From the NCBI GenBank assembly GCA_018223435.1, contig JAGTTO010000001.1, forward strand, positions 3,038,001 through 3,102,000: a DNA stretch of 64,000 nucleotides. The letters are read 5' to 3'. Made by a program: the position numbers and the translations under genes. This DNA is from Lachnospiraceae bacterium Marseille-Q4251 (GTDB lineage: Bacteria; Bacillota; Clostridia; Lachnospirales; Lachnospiraceae). The stretch's first letter is position 1; the number at the start of each line of letters is the position of its first letter. Of the stretch, positions 46,158-54,971 are shown piece by piece. The notes under the pieces are model-generated. The model had not been told where the DNA came from. It did no database searches and saw nothing but the letters and a program-made list of their open reading frames with translations.

Positions 46158-46601
46158 ATGGAAAAAGAGATATTTAATATAAATAAAAATCAACTTTCAT
46201 ATGGTAGAGGATATGTATATTCTCTGCAGTATCATCTGGTCTGGTGTACGAAATACAGGAAGAAAGTATTAAAAGACGGGATTGACCTGGAATGCAAAAA
46301 GATGCTGCAGGATCTGGCAGAGGAGTATCAATTTCAGATCCTGGCAATGGAAGTCATGCCGGATCATATCCATATGCTTGTGGATTGCCGGCCGCAGTTT
46401 TATATTTCAGATATGATCAAGATTATGAAAGGGAATCTTGCACGTCAGATGTTCCTTGTACATCCGGAGCTGAAAAAAGAACTGTGGGAAGGACACTTGT
46501 GGAACCCGTCTTATTGTGCCGTGACCGTCAGTGACCGGAGCCGTGAGCAGGTATCTGCCTATATCGAAGGCCAGAAGGAAAAAGAAAAGAGAAAACTCTG
46601 A
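46158..46601 (+). CDS. tnpA: IS200/IS605 transposase TnpA (Y1 HUH)
   Basis: Start at ATG 46158; the upstream extension runs through a repeat. 147 residues. The HUH metal site is PDHIHMLVDC and the catalytic Tyr is in EQVSAYIEGQK; HLVWCTKYRKKVL is the family N-terminus. It cuts and joins single-stranded DNA at the element ends. Complete and apparently functional. Confidence 0.95.
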   Translation: MEKEIFNINKNQLSYGRGYVYSLQYHLVWCTKYRKKVLKDGIDLECKKMLQDLAEEYQFQILAMEVMPDHIHMLVDCRPQFYISDMIKIMKGNLARQMFLVHPELKKELWEGHLWNPSYCAVTVSDRSREQVSAYIEGQKEKEKRKL

Positions 46602-46652
46602 GTACAAGGGCCGGTTCAGAAACGTTTGTTTTTGTGGGAAAGGGGGAAGAAG

Positions 46653-47981
46653 ATGCGGACAGTATCCAGTTATGGTGCGGAGATACGAAAACCGAATATC
46701 CCGCTCCGTCTGACAATGAAAACCTATCGTCAGGCAGTCAGTTACCTGTCAGAGATCTATGTGCAGGTATGGGAAGAACTGCGGGAGATCCCGGAGACAA
46801 AAAAGCGTTTTAATGCTGCAGAGCATATGGTACACACGACGAAGAAAAATACTGCCCGGTTTGATTTTGACCTTTGTTTTCCGAAGATGCCGTCTTATCT
46901 CCGCAGGGCGGCGATCCAGCATGCACTTGGAAGTATATCTTCGTATGAGACCCGGCTGGAACAGTGGACGAAAACCGGAAAGCTGACCGGAAAGCCGAGA
47001 CTCAGCTGCGAAAACCATGCCATGCCGGTCTTTTACCGGGATGTGATGTACCGGGAAGGCGGAGAAGGAAAGGATGAGGCATATCTGAAGCTGTACGACG
47101 GACACGACTGGAAATGGTTCCGGGTATGTTTAAAACATACCGATATGGAATATCTTCGGAGAAACTGGAATGGGAAGAAAGCGTCAGCCCCGACCCTGGA
47201 AAAGAGACAGCGCCGGTATTTTCTGCGTTTTTTCTATACAGAAGAAGTAACACTTACGAAAACACCAGTAGAAGAACAGATCATCTGCAGTGTGGATCTG
47301 GGGATCAATACCGATGCGGTCTGTACGATCATGCGTTCAGACGGAACTGTCCTGGGGAGGAAGTTTATCAACTTTCCCAGTGAAAAAGACCGGATGTACC
47401 GTGTGCTGGGACGGATCCGGAGATTCCAGAGGGAGCATAGTTCTGTACAGGCAGGAGGGAGATGGGAGTATGCCAGCCGCCTGAACGCAGAATTAGCGAG
47501 GAAGATCGCCGGGGCAGTCAGCGCTTATGCAGAAGAACACCATTCGGACGTTATCGTATTCGAGTATCTGGAGATGCAGGGAAAGATAGCGGGAAATAAG
47601 AAACAGAAGCTGCATCTGTGGAGAAAGCGGGACATCCAGAAACGCTGTGAGCATCAGGCACACAGGAAAGGGATGCGTGTATCCAGGATCTGTGCGTGGA
47701 ATACCAGCCGGCTGGCATATAACGGGTCCGGGGCAGTCCTGCGTGATGGGAAGAACCATAGCTTGTGTACCTTTTCGACAGGAAAAAGATATCACTGTGA
47801 TCTCTCAGCTTCTTATAATATCGGAGCGAGATATTTTATCCGTGAACTTTTAAAACCCCTTCCGGCAACGGAAAGGTCTTTACTGGAGGCAAAAGTTCCT
47901 TCCGTAAAGCGTAGAACCTCATGTGTTTATGCAGATCTGAGAGAACTTCATCTACAGATGGAGATCTTAAAGGCAGTATAA
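46653..47981 (+). CDS. tnpB: TnpB RNA-guided nuclease of IS605 element
   Basis: Start 46653 behind GAAAGGGGGAAG. 442 residues. RuvC residues are in place: Asp in CSVDLGINTDAVC, Glu in VIVFEYLEMQGK, Asp in YHCDLSASYNIGARYF. The zinc-finger region that usually has two CxxC pairs is degenerate here (ICAWNTSRLAYNGSG ... LCTFSTGKRYHC). TnpB enzymes cut DNA guided by omega-RNA from the element's right end. Activity of this variant is uncertain. Confidence 0.9.
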   Translation: MRTVSSYGAEIRKPNIPLRLTMKTYRQAVSYLSEIYVQVWEELREIPETKKRFNAAEHMVHTTKKNTARFDFDLCFPKMPSYLRRAAIQHALGSISSYETRLEQWTKTGKLTGKPRLSCENHAMPVFYRDVMYREGGEGKDEAYLKLYDGHDWKWFRVCLKHTDMEYLRRNWNGKKASAPTLEKRQRRYFLRFFYTEEVTLTKTPVEEQIICSVDLGINTDAVCTIMRSDGTVLGRKFINFPSEKDRMYRVLGRIRRFQREHSSVQAGGRWEYASRLNAELARKIAGAVSAYAEEHHSDVIVFEYLEMQGKIAGNKKQKLHLWRKRDIQKRCEHQAHRKGMRVSRICAWNTSRLAYNGSGAVLRDGKNHSLCTFSTGKRYHCDLSASYNIGARYFIRELLKPLPATERSLLEAKVPSVKRRTSCVYADLRELHLQMEILKAV

Positions 47982-48147
47982 ATGCAGGCAGATATACAGT
48001 GGACTACCTGCAATGTGGGAACCTGCCGTATCCGGTATGGAAAAAGCGCATAACCGCGCAGACCTAAGTTACAGGCGTATCCGCCGATATTTAGTCTGAC
48101 GCCTAAAGCGTCTGGAAGCACATGACTTTAGTCATGTGAGGGTCACA
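47982..48147 (+). ncRNA. Probable omega-RNA and right end
   Basis: 166 bases downstream of tnpB with several potential stems (CAGGCGTATCCGCC; GACGCCTAAAGCGTC) and the end hairpin CACATGAC-TTTA-GTCATGTG. In IS605 elements the guide RNA scaffold is transcribed from here across the end. Boundaries are inferred. Confidence 0.5.
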
Positions 48148-48268
48148 AGAGAGGAATAAAGTAGTGGAAGTAAAGATGCATGTATGCAAGAATTGTAATA
48201 GTATATATAAAAAATAAATGGTAAAATTTTTCAAGTACCTATTTTTAAAATTTTGCCCAATTTCTCTG

Positions 48269-48296
48269 TTGTGAACAATGAAAAATATGGTATAAT
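48269..48296 (+). promoter_or_regulatory. pfkA promoter
   Basis: TTGTGA, 16 bp, TATAAT, about 90 bp before the start codon. Confidence 0.6.
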
Positions 48297-48387
48297 GAAT
48301 AACAGTGAGCGGGAACAGGCGAAGCCTGCTCATCGCGAGCGGCGAATGGTATATGGAATTCATCAAACGAAAAGGATGTGATACACT

Positions 48388-49461
48388 ATGAAGCGAATCG
48401 GTTTATTAACCAGCGGCGGTGACTGCCAGGCATTAAATGCTACAATGAGAGGTGTTGTGAAGAGCCTCAGCAACAGCCTTGACGAATTGGAAGTGTACGG
48501 CTTCATGAACGGATACAAGGGTCTGATCTACGGTGATTACCGTATGCTCACGGCCAAAGATTTTTCCGGTATTCTGACAAAAGGAGGAACCATCCTTGGG
48601 TCTTCCCGTCAGCCCTTTAAACTTATGCGGGTGCCCGATGAAAACGGCCTGGATAAGGTTGAAGCGATGAAACAGAATTATTACAAGCTCCGTCTGGACT
48701 GTCTTGTCATCCTTGGCGGAAACGGCACACAGAAGACGGCAAACCTTCTCCGTGAAGAGGGGCTGAACATCATTCATCTGCCGAAGACCATTGATAATGA
48801 TATTTACGGGACCGATATGACCTTTGGTTTCCAGAGCGCTGTGGATATTGCCACAGATGCCATCGACTGCATCCACACGACGGCAGCTTCCCACAACCGT
48901 GTATTCATTGTTGAGGTTATGGGCCATAAGGTTGGCTGGCTGACGCTGTACGCCGGTATCGCAGGCGGCGCTGATATCGTGCTGATCCCCGAGATTCCCT
49001 ACGATATTGACAAAGTTGTGGAAGCCATCGACAAGAGAACCAAAGCAGGAAAAGGCTTTACCATTCTGGCAGTGGCAGAGGGTGCGATCTCCAAAGAAGA
49101 CGCAGCTCTTTCCAAGAAGGAATACAAAGAGAAACTGGCAAACCGCAAACATCCTTCCGTTTCCTACGAGCTGGCAGACCAGATCCTGGAAAAGACCGGA
49201 GTGGAAGTTCGTATCACCGTTCCGGGTCATACACAGCGAGGCGGAAGTCCCTGCCCCTATGACCGTGTTCTTTCCACGAGACTGGGTGCGGCAGCAGCTC
49301 AGCTGATCCTGAAAGAAGAGTATGGCTACATGGTTGGAATGGTCAACGGTAAGTGTAAGAAAGTTCCCTTAGCTGAGGTTTCCGGCAAACTGAAAATGGT
49401 TTCCCCGGACGATCAGATCATCCGTCAGGCAAAACTTACCGGAATCAGTTTCGGAGATTGA
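48388..49461 (+). CDS. pfkA: 6-phosphofructokinase
   Basis: 357 residues of the PFK family: TSGGDCQALNA, GGNGTQKTA, PKTIDNDIYGT and PGHTQRGG. The donor-specificity positions are Gly113 (GGNG; the ATP type) and Lys in PKTIDND (typical of PPi-type and group III enzymes). That mixed pair is found in ATP-using group III PFKs, so ATP is favoured but not certain. Central glycolysis, cytoplasm. Precedes dnaX by 6 bp. Confidence 0.92.
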   Translation: MKRIGLLTSGGDCQALNATMRGVVKSLSNSLDELEVYGFMNGYKGLIYGDYRMLTAKDFSGILTKGGTILGSSRQPFKLMRVPDENGLDKVEAMKQNYYKLRLDCLVILGGNGTQKTANLLREEGLNIIHLPKTIDNDIYGTDMTFGFQSAVDIATDAIDCIHTTAASHNRVFIVEVMGHKVGWLTLYAGIAGGADIVLIPEIPYDIDKVVEAIDKRTKAGKGFTILAVAEGAISKEDAALSKKEYKEKLANRKHPSVSYELADQILEKTGVEVRITVPGHTQRGGSPCPYDRVLSTRLGAAAAQLILKEEYGYMVGMVNGKCKKVPLAEVSGKLKMVSPDDQIIRQAKLTGISFGD

Positions 49462-49467
49462 TGATCC

Positions 49468-51117
49468 ATGGGTTATACCGCGTTATATCGTAAATTCCGT
49501 CCTGACTCCTTCGCTTCGGTGAAGGGTCAGGACCATATTGTGAAAACACTGAAAAATCAGATCATGGCGGACCGTATTGGCCACGCCTATCTTTTTTGTG
49601 GGACCAGAGGTACCGGAAAGACAAGCGTAGCCAAGATTCTGGCAAAGGCCGTCAACTGTGAGCATCCCGTGGACGGAAATCCCTGCGGGGAGTGTGAGAC
49701 CTGCAAGGCCATCGCTGCGGGCACTTCCATGAACGTCATCGAGATCGATGCCGCATCCAACAACGGTGTGGACAACATCCGTGAAATCCGGGAGGAGGTC
49801 GCCTATTCGCCTACCACAGGAAAATACAAGGTCTACATTATCGATGAGGTGCATATGCTTTCCATCGGAGCTTTCAATGCGCTTCTGAAAACGCTGGAAG
49901 AGCCGCCTTCCTATGTGATCTTTATCCTGGCGACTACCGAAGCCCACAAGATCCCGATTACGATTCTGTCGAGGTGTCAGCGCTACGATTTCAAACGAAT
50001 CTCCATCAATACGATCAGCGACCGGCTCATGGAGCTGATGGAAAAAGAACAGGTGGAAGTGGAGGAAAAAGCCATCCGCTATATTGCAAAGAAAGCGGAC
50101 GGTTCCATGCGTGACGCTTTAAGCCTTCTGGATCAGTGCATTGCCTTTTATTTGGGGCAGAAGCTGACCTATGATCATGTGCTGGATGTGCTGGGAGCCG
50201 TGGATACGGAGATTTTCAGCCGTTTCCTCCGGGAAATTTTAAGCAACAACGTGGCTCAGGTCATGAAGCAGCTGGAGGAACTTGTGATGCAGGGTCGGGA
50301 GCTGGGGCAGTTTGTCTCGGATTTCACCTGGTATCTTCGCAATCTTCTCCTTTTGAAATCCTCAGAAGAGCTGGAAGACGTGCTGGACGTGTCCAGCGAC
50401 AATCTGGTGCTTTTAAAGGAAGAAGCGGGCATGGTCCGTGAAGATACGCTGATCCGTTTTATCCGGATCTTCTCTGAACTCTCCGGGCAGATGCGTTTTT
50501 CCGGGTCAAAAAGGGTGCTTCTCGAGGTGGCGGTGATCAAGCTTTGCCGGCCCCAGATGGAAACGGATGAGCTTTCTCTTCTGGAACGGATCCGGATGCT
50601 GGAGAAAAAGCTGGAATCCGGGATGATCGCCCTGCGGCAGGCTCCGGCAGGCCAGACGGCTCCGCGGCCGGATTATGGAGCAGGGGACGAGGTCTTTTTC
50701 GGGGGTCTGGATCTTCCGGGAGCCGGTGGAAATGCCGGAGCGGATGAGCTTTCCTTCGAGGAAAAGGCAGCGCCCGAGGATCTTCAGAAGGTCATGTCCA
50801 TGTGGCCCAGCATCGTGGCCCAGACCACGGGCCGTTTTAAAATGACACTGATCAGTGCAGTGCCAAAATACAATGCAGCCGGGGATGATAACCGTTTGTT
50901 CGTGGTATTTTCGGATTTCATGGGGGAACGGTATGCCAATGACCCGGAGGCAAAAAAACAGCTGGAGACGATCATTTCCAGCAGACTCGGCAAAGAGGTG
51001 GAGGTCAAAATGGTGCTTCCGGATGAGGAGCATCTGGCCCCGGGCCGGCTGGCAAAGATCAATGTCAGCGAAGGCTTAAGCCAGATTCATGCCGATATTG
51101 AAATTGAAGAAGAATAA
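49468..51117 (+). CDS. dnaX: DNA polymerase III subunits gamma/tau
   Basis: 549 residues. N-terminal YRKFRPDSFASVKGQDHIVKT, Walker A GTRGTGKTS, four-Cys zinc finger (CGECETC with upstream CEH), Walker B IIDEVHML and SRC motif. Clamp-loader ATPase. No programmed frameshift signal was evident by eye. Forms the common cluster with ybaB and recR. Confidence 0.96.
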   Translation: MGYTALYRKFRPDSFASVKGQDHIVKTLKNQIMADRIGHAYLFCGTRGTGKTSVAKILAKAVNCEHPVDGNPCGECETCKAIAAGTSMNVIEIDAASNNGVDNIREIREEVAYSPTTGKYKVYIIDEVHMLSIGAFNALLKTLEEPPSYVIFILATTEAHKIPITILSRCQRYDFKRISINTISDRLMELMEKEQVEVEEKAIRYIAKKADGSMRDALSLLDQCIAFYLGQKLTYDHVLDVLGAVDTEIFSRFLREILSNNVAQVMKQLEELVMQGRELGQFVSDFTWYLRNLLLLKSSEELEDVLDVSSDNLVLLKEEAGMVREDTLIRFIRIFSELSGQMRFSGSKRVLLEVAVIKLCRPQMETDELSLLERIRMLEKKLESGMIALRQAPAGQTAPRPDYGAGDEVFFGGLDLPGAGGNAGADELSFEEKAAPEDLQKVMSMWPSIVAQTTGRFKMTLISAVPKYNAAGDDNRLFVVFSDFMGERYANDPEAKKQLETIISSRLGKEVEVKMVLPDEEHLAPGRLAKINVSEGLSQIHADIEIEEE

Positions 51118-51131
51118 GGAGGAATAGATCC

Positions 51132-51497
51132 ATGGCAAAACGTGGAGGTTTCCCGGGCGGCGGAATGCCCGGAAATATGAATAATCTGATGAAACAGGCG
51201 CAGAGAATGCAGCGCCAGATGGAAGAGAGCCAGAAAGAGCTCGAGGAGAAAGAGTTTACCGCTACCGCAGGCGGCGGAGCCGTTGAGGTTTCCGTATCCG
51301 GAAAACGGGAAGTGACGAAGGTAAAACTTCAGGAAGAGGCTGTAGATCCCGATGACATCGAGATGCTGGAGGACCTCATCATGGCAGCAACCAACGAGGC
51401 TTTAAGAAAAGTTGATGAGGAGTCTGCCAACGTGATGGGCAAACTGACCGGCGGTCTGGGAAGCCTGGGCGGTCTTGGCGGAGGCCTTTCCTTCTGA
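51132..51497 (+). CDS. ybaB: YbaB/EbfC-family nucleoid-associated protein
   Basis: 121 residues: a Gly-rich start ([20 protein letters not shown]), the YbaB core ([28 protein letters not shown]) and a Gly-rich tail. Dimeric DNA-binding protein. One-base overlap with recR. Confidence 0.95.
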   Translation: MAKRGGFPGGGMPGNMNNLMKQAQRMQRQMEESQKELEEKEFTATAGGGAVEVSVSGKREVTKVKLQEEAVDPDDIEMLEDLIMAATNEALRKVDEESANVMGKLTGGLGSLGGLGGGLSF

Positions 51498-52093
51498 TGG
51501 ATTACTACAGCAAGCAGATCAGCCAACTGATCGAGGAGCTCTCCAAGCTTCCGGGGGTGGGAAATAAATCCGCCCAGCGGCTGGCTTTTCACATCATTAA
51601 CCGTCCGGTGGAGGAAGTGGAGCGGCTGGCGAACACGATCCTGGATGCCAGAAAAAATGTCCGCTACTGTAAAGAATGTTTTACCCTGACGGATCAGGAG
51701 CTCTGCCCCATCTGCCGCAATGAAAAAAGGGATCATACCACGATCATGGTGGTGGAAAACACCAGAGATCTCGCGGCCTATGAAAAGACCGGAAAATATG
51801 AGGGCGTTTACCATGTGCTTCACGGCGCCATTTCCCCCATGCTGGGCATCGGCCCTAACGATATCCGCCTGAAAGAGCTTATGCAGCGCCTTCAGGGAGA
51901 TGTCAAAGAGGTGATTATCGCCACAAATTCCAGTCTGGAGGGTGAGACCACAGCTATGTATATCAGCAAGCTGATCAAGCCCACCGGCATCAAGGTGAGC
52001 CGGATCGCCAGCGGTGTCCCCGTGGGTGGAGATCTGGAATATATTGATGAGGTGACGCTTCTTCGGGCACTGGAAGGACGGACGGCGTTGTAA
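51497..52093 (+). CDS. recR: Recombination mediator protein RecR
   Basis: 198 residues: HhH at [16 protein letters not shown], four-Cys zinc finger ([16 protein letters not shown]), Toprim core ([12 protein letters not shown]) and the C-terminal [16 protein letters not shown]. Acts with RecO/RecF in gap repair. Confidence 0.97.
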   Translation: MDYYSKQISQLIEELSKLPGVGNKSAQRLAFHIINRPVEEVERLANTILDARKNVRYCKECFTLTDQELCPICRNEKRDHTTIMVVENTRDLAAYEKTGKYEGVYHVLHGAISPMLGIGPNDIRLKELMQRLQGDVKEVIIATNSSLEGETTAMYISKLIKPTGIKVSRIASGVPVGGDLEYIDEVTLLRALEGRTAL

Positions 52094-52109
52094 GATAGTG
52101 TGTAAAAAT

Positions 52110-52154
52110 AAAAGTGACAGAGTTCCCCAAAAAGGAGATTTCTGTCACTTTTTT
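52110..52154 (+). terminator. Terminator of recR
   Basis: AAAGTGACAGA and TCTGTCACTTT with six T. Confidence 0.9.
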
Positions 52155-52275
52155 GATTGCGTGTAAGGATTCAGAAGCCAATGTTCCAGGGAATATTTTG
52201 GCAGGAATATGTCAGAATCATGTGAGGTGTATGCAATAATATTATCGATAGATGCACTGTGAATATACGCAACCG

Positions 52276-53136
52276 TTAAGACCGGGCAGAAAGGTTTTCT
52301 GACAGTCCACAGTTTTCCTGGATATAGCTTCGGGTAAGGCCAGAAATCTTCTGCCAGCGTTTCTTATCTTCCGGATCTATTGGGGCATACCGCCGGAGGA
52401 TTTTTTCCATATAGCCGCTCTCCAGGATCCAGACGAAGGAGGCAGGAAAATTCAGGTCAAAAAGATAAGCCACATAGGAGAGCCACATATCCGGACGGGT
52501 TTCCCGGAGGGAGTTGATGAGGGGCTCTTTTTTCATGAAGGTCTCATAGGCGTAATCGCTGAGACTTTCCCGGGAGAGGTCCGCTTCCGTCACGTCCAGC
52601 ATGGCTTCCATGGAGTCGGTGGCCTTGACACGGAAATTATCGAGCTTGTCTGCGTCCCGGATGAGCCGTGTGAAAAGCAGGACGTTTTCCGGGAGTCCAT
52701 CAGGAACCTGAAAGACGCCGTGATACTCAATGGCAGCTTCAATGACGGGAGACCAGGCTTCATATTTCGGGGCCAGGTAATCCTGGATATGGCCATCCAG
52801 GAAAAGAAACTCCACGCTGAGCTTCGCATGGGGAATCAGGGAATCGTCAAAGCTGTGGAACCGGGTCAGCTGCTCAAAACGGCCAACATCGTGGAGCAGG
52901 CCAATAAGGCAGGCGATATAGGTTTCCTCATCAGAAAGTTTTAAAGCTCGGGCGAGATAAAAACAGGCATCCACCACATGAAAGGTGTGGCGGAGCTTCA
53001 GCTCAATCTTCGGGTCCGCCAGGTCAAAACCGGAGGCAAAGGTGAGAAAGGTCTTTGCATTTTCCGGGAAATCCGGTTCGGAAACCGGCGGTAGAGAAGA
53101 GAGGTACTGGGAAAAAACAGTGGAATCTGGGGTCAT
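52276..53136 (-). CDS. HD-domain phosphohydrolase
   Basis: Start at ATG 53136 behind AAGGAG, whose ATGA overlaps the stop of the decayed lacI gene. 286 residues with HD-domain metal ligands: H in LKLRHTFHVVDAC, HD in GLLHDVGRFEQ, and a distal Asp in RLIRDADKLDN. Probable nucleotide phosphohydrolase or phosphodiesterase; substrate unknown. Confidence 0.85.
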   Translation of the reverse strand: MTPDSTVFSQYLSSLPPVSEPDFPENAKTFLTFASGFDLADPKIELKLRHTFHVVDACFYLARALKLSDEETYIACLIGLLHDVGRFEQLTRFHSFDDSLIPHAKLSVEFLFLDGHIQDYLAPKYEAWSPVIEAAIEYHGVFQVPDGLPENVLLFTRLIRDADKLDNFRVKATDSMEAMLDVTEADLSRESLSDYAYETFMKKEPLINSLRETRPDMWLSYVAYLFDLNFPASFVWILESGYMEKILRRYAPIDPEDKKRWQKISGLTRSYIQENCGLSENLSARS

Positions 53137-54003
53137 GGGAGCTCCTTTCTGAAATTGCATACAGATTCCCGTTCAATGAGCTGTACGGGAACTTTGCATA
53201 TCTTGGGTGAACTTTTTTCGGGATTTTGGAACTGTTCCAGCAGCAGCCGGGCAGCTTCTACGCCGATCTGGAGAAAATCCTGAGCGATGACTGTGATGGA
53301 GGGAGAAAAACCGGAAAACATCCGGTCATCATCGAAACCGATAACGGACATTTGTTCCGGTATGGAGATTCCCCGCTCATTCAACAGGGAGATTCCGCCC
53401 AGGCAAAGGTCAAAGGAACAGAAGAAGACGGCGCATCTGCTCTTTTCCGTCCATTTGTCCGTTGAGATCATAGGAGTAAAGCTCCGGATAAGCAGGAAGT
53501 TTTGCATCCTTTAGTGCGTTCAGAAAAACGGAAGTTCTCTGGACAATCGTATAGGCATCCCTGCGGCCTGCAACAAAGCCAATCAGCTGATGATTTTTAC
53601 GGGCCAGATAGGAGCCTGCCAGATAACCGCCCAGATAATTTTCGGAAGTCACATAATCCGAAGAAAAAGAATCGCTGACCTGATCCAGGGTTCCGGTAAC
53701 GGCAATGAGACCGCGGATGTTGTTGTTGATCAGAAGCTGGCCAAGCTGCAGCTGCTTTTCTTTTTCCGGAGGATAGGTATGTATGTATGGTGCAGACATA
53801 ACCCTGTTCCCAGAGAAAAGATGTAATGTAGCTGACAGAATTTTCCCAGAAATAGTTGTTCCTGGAGGGAATCAGAAGGGCGACGGTGTGGGAGCTTTTG
53901 GCACGGAGCCCCTGAGCAATTCGATTGGGAGTATAGCTGAGCTTTTTTATGGAGGCTTCGATAAGGCCCTCTTTTTCATACGCTGGGTTCTTGGACCCTC
54001 TGG
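53133..54003 (-). pseudogene. Decayed LacI-family regulator
   Basis: Pieces of one LacI protein lie in several frames: LSYTPNRIAQGLRAKSSHTV...SRNNYFWENSV (HTH hinge), then LINNNIRGLIAVTG...YLGGYLAGSYLA...IGFVAGRRDA, then ERGISIPEQMSVIGFDDDR to ...LIERESVCNFRKE. The N-terminal HTH is missing and at least two frameshifts occur. Its stop overlaps the HD gene start. Confidence 0.8.
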
Positions 54004-54289
54004 TTTCATCTTACCACAGAACCTCCAGCCCCACAATCAGCAGAATGAGAAATGCAGGGATTCTTTTTTTGTAAAACGAAACGTTTTTTGTTATAAAAAA
54101 GAATAATACAGCTATATACACAAAAAACAGATAAAAAATATGTGAAAAACGGAAGAAATATCATGAATATATGAAAATATATTAACAAAACGTTTCAAGT
54201 TTGGTGAGGCGTTTCCAGAACGAAACAGAAAATAGGGGAACAGAACAAACGGAAAAAACAAAAGTTTTGTAAAGCAGCTGTATCTTTTT

Positions 54290-54760
54290 TTTATGGTGGG
54301 TGTTATGATTCCGGTACATTGCGCCATCGTGCCGATTTCCAGTATTGCCAGCTCAATAGGAGCCAAGAACAGCTACTGGTTTCTGGTCCTCGTGTATACA
54401 GCCTTTAACCTGGCACAGGCGGTGTATCTGTATATCGGTTTTATTCAGGGAATTGACAGGGAACTGGATGAAGCAGCCATCATTGACGGCTGCAATGATG
54501 TGTTCCTTCTGACGAAAATTCTGGCGCCGATCTGTAAGCCGATCATTGCGACGGAAACGATCTTTGTTTTCATCTATGGTTATGGAGAGCTGATTTTCTC
54601 TCTAATTCTGCTGTCAAAGGCGGAAAAGTATACAGTATCCAGGGCAATGCTGAATTTCACTGGAGAACATTCCACAGATATGGAACCGCAGTTTGCTTTC
54701 ATTGTGAGTGTTTAAAGCTGTAAGCCAGCTGAAAATAAAGGTACCGGAAAAATTATCCCT
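54290..54760 (+). pseudogene. Decayed sugar ABC permease (MalG type)
   Basis: The readable part (to 54715) has VYLYIGFIQGIDRELDEAAI...DGC..., the EAA motif of CUT1-type permeases, and NFTGEHSTDMEPQFAFIV, after which the frame is lost. The N-terminal half is missing. Probably controlled by the adjacent dead LacI gene. Bases 54761-54971 show only AT-rich sequence and possible promoter pieces. Confidence 0.75.
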
Positions 54761-54971
54761 GGTGCCTGTGAGCTTCTGAAGAAAAAATGGAAAATGAAGA
54801 ACGGGGAAGCTATGCAAAGGTAATCCGGCCAAGGGGAAAAGTGGTAATCCGGGAATCCATCGCAGAACCGGGATAATATCAACTCTTTACTCATCCCGTA
54901 CTTTGCTGTATACTTATTATGAAAATCAGGTGTCTGAGCAACGCCGAAATGAAGATTCAGGAGGAAAAAGT

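Larger units (their letters stand above)
46104..48150 (+). mobile_element. Complete IS200/IS605-type element (tnpA, tnpB)
   Basis: Contains a Y1 transposase gene, tnpB and a structured right end with hairpin CACATGACTTTAGTCATGTG at 48119-48138. IS605 elements have no terminal inverted repeats, so the outer borders are approximate. Adjacent on the left to a palindromic element. Confidence 0.85.
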
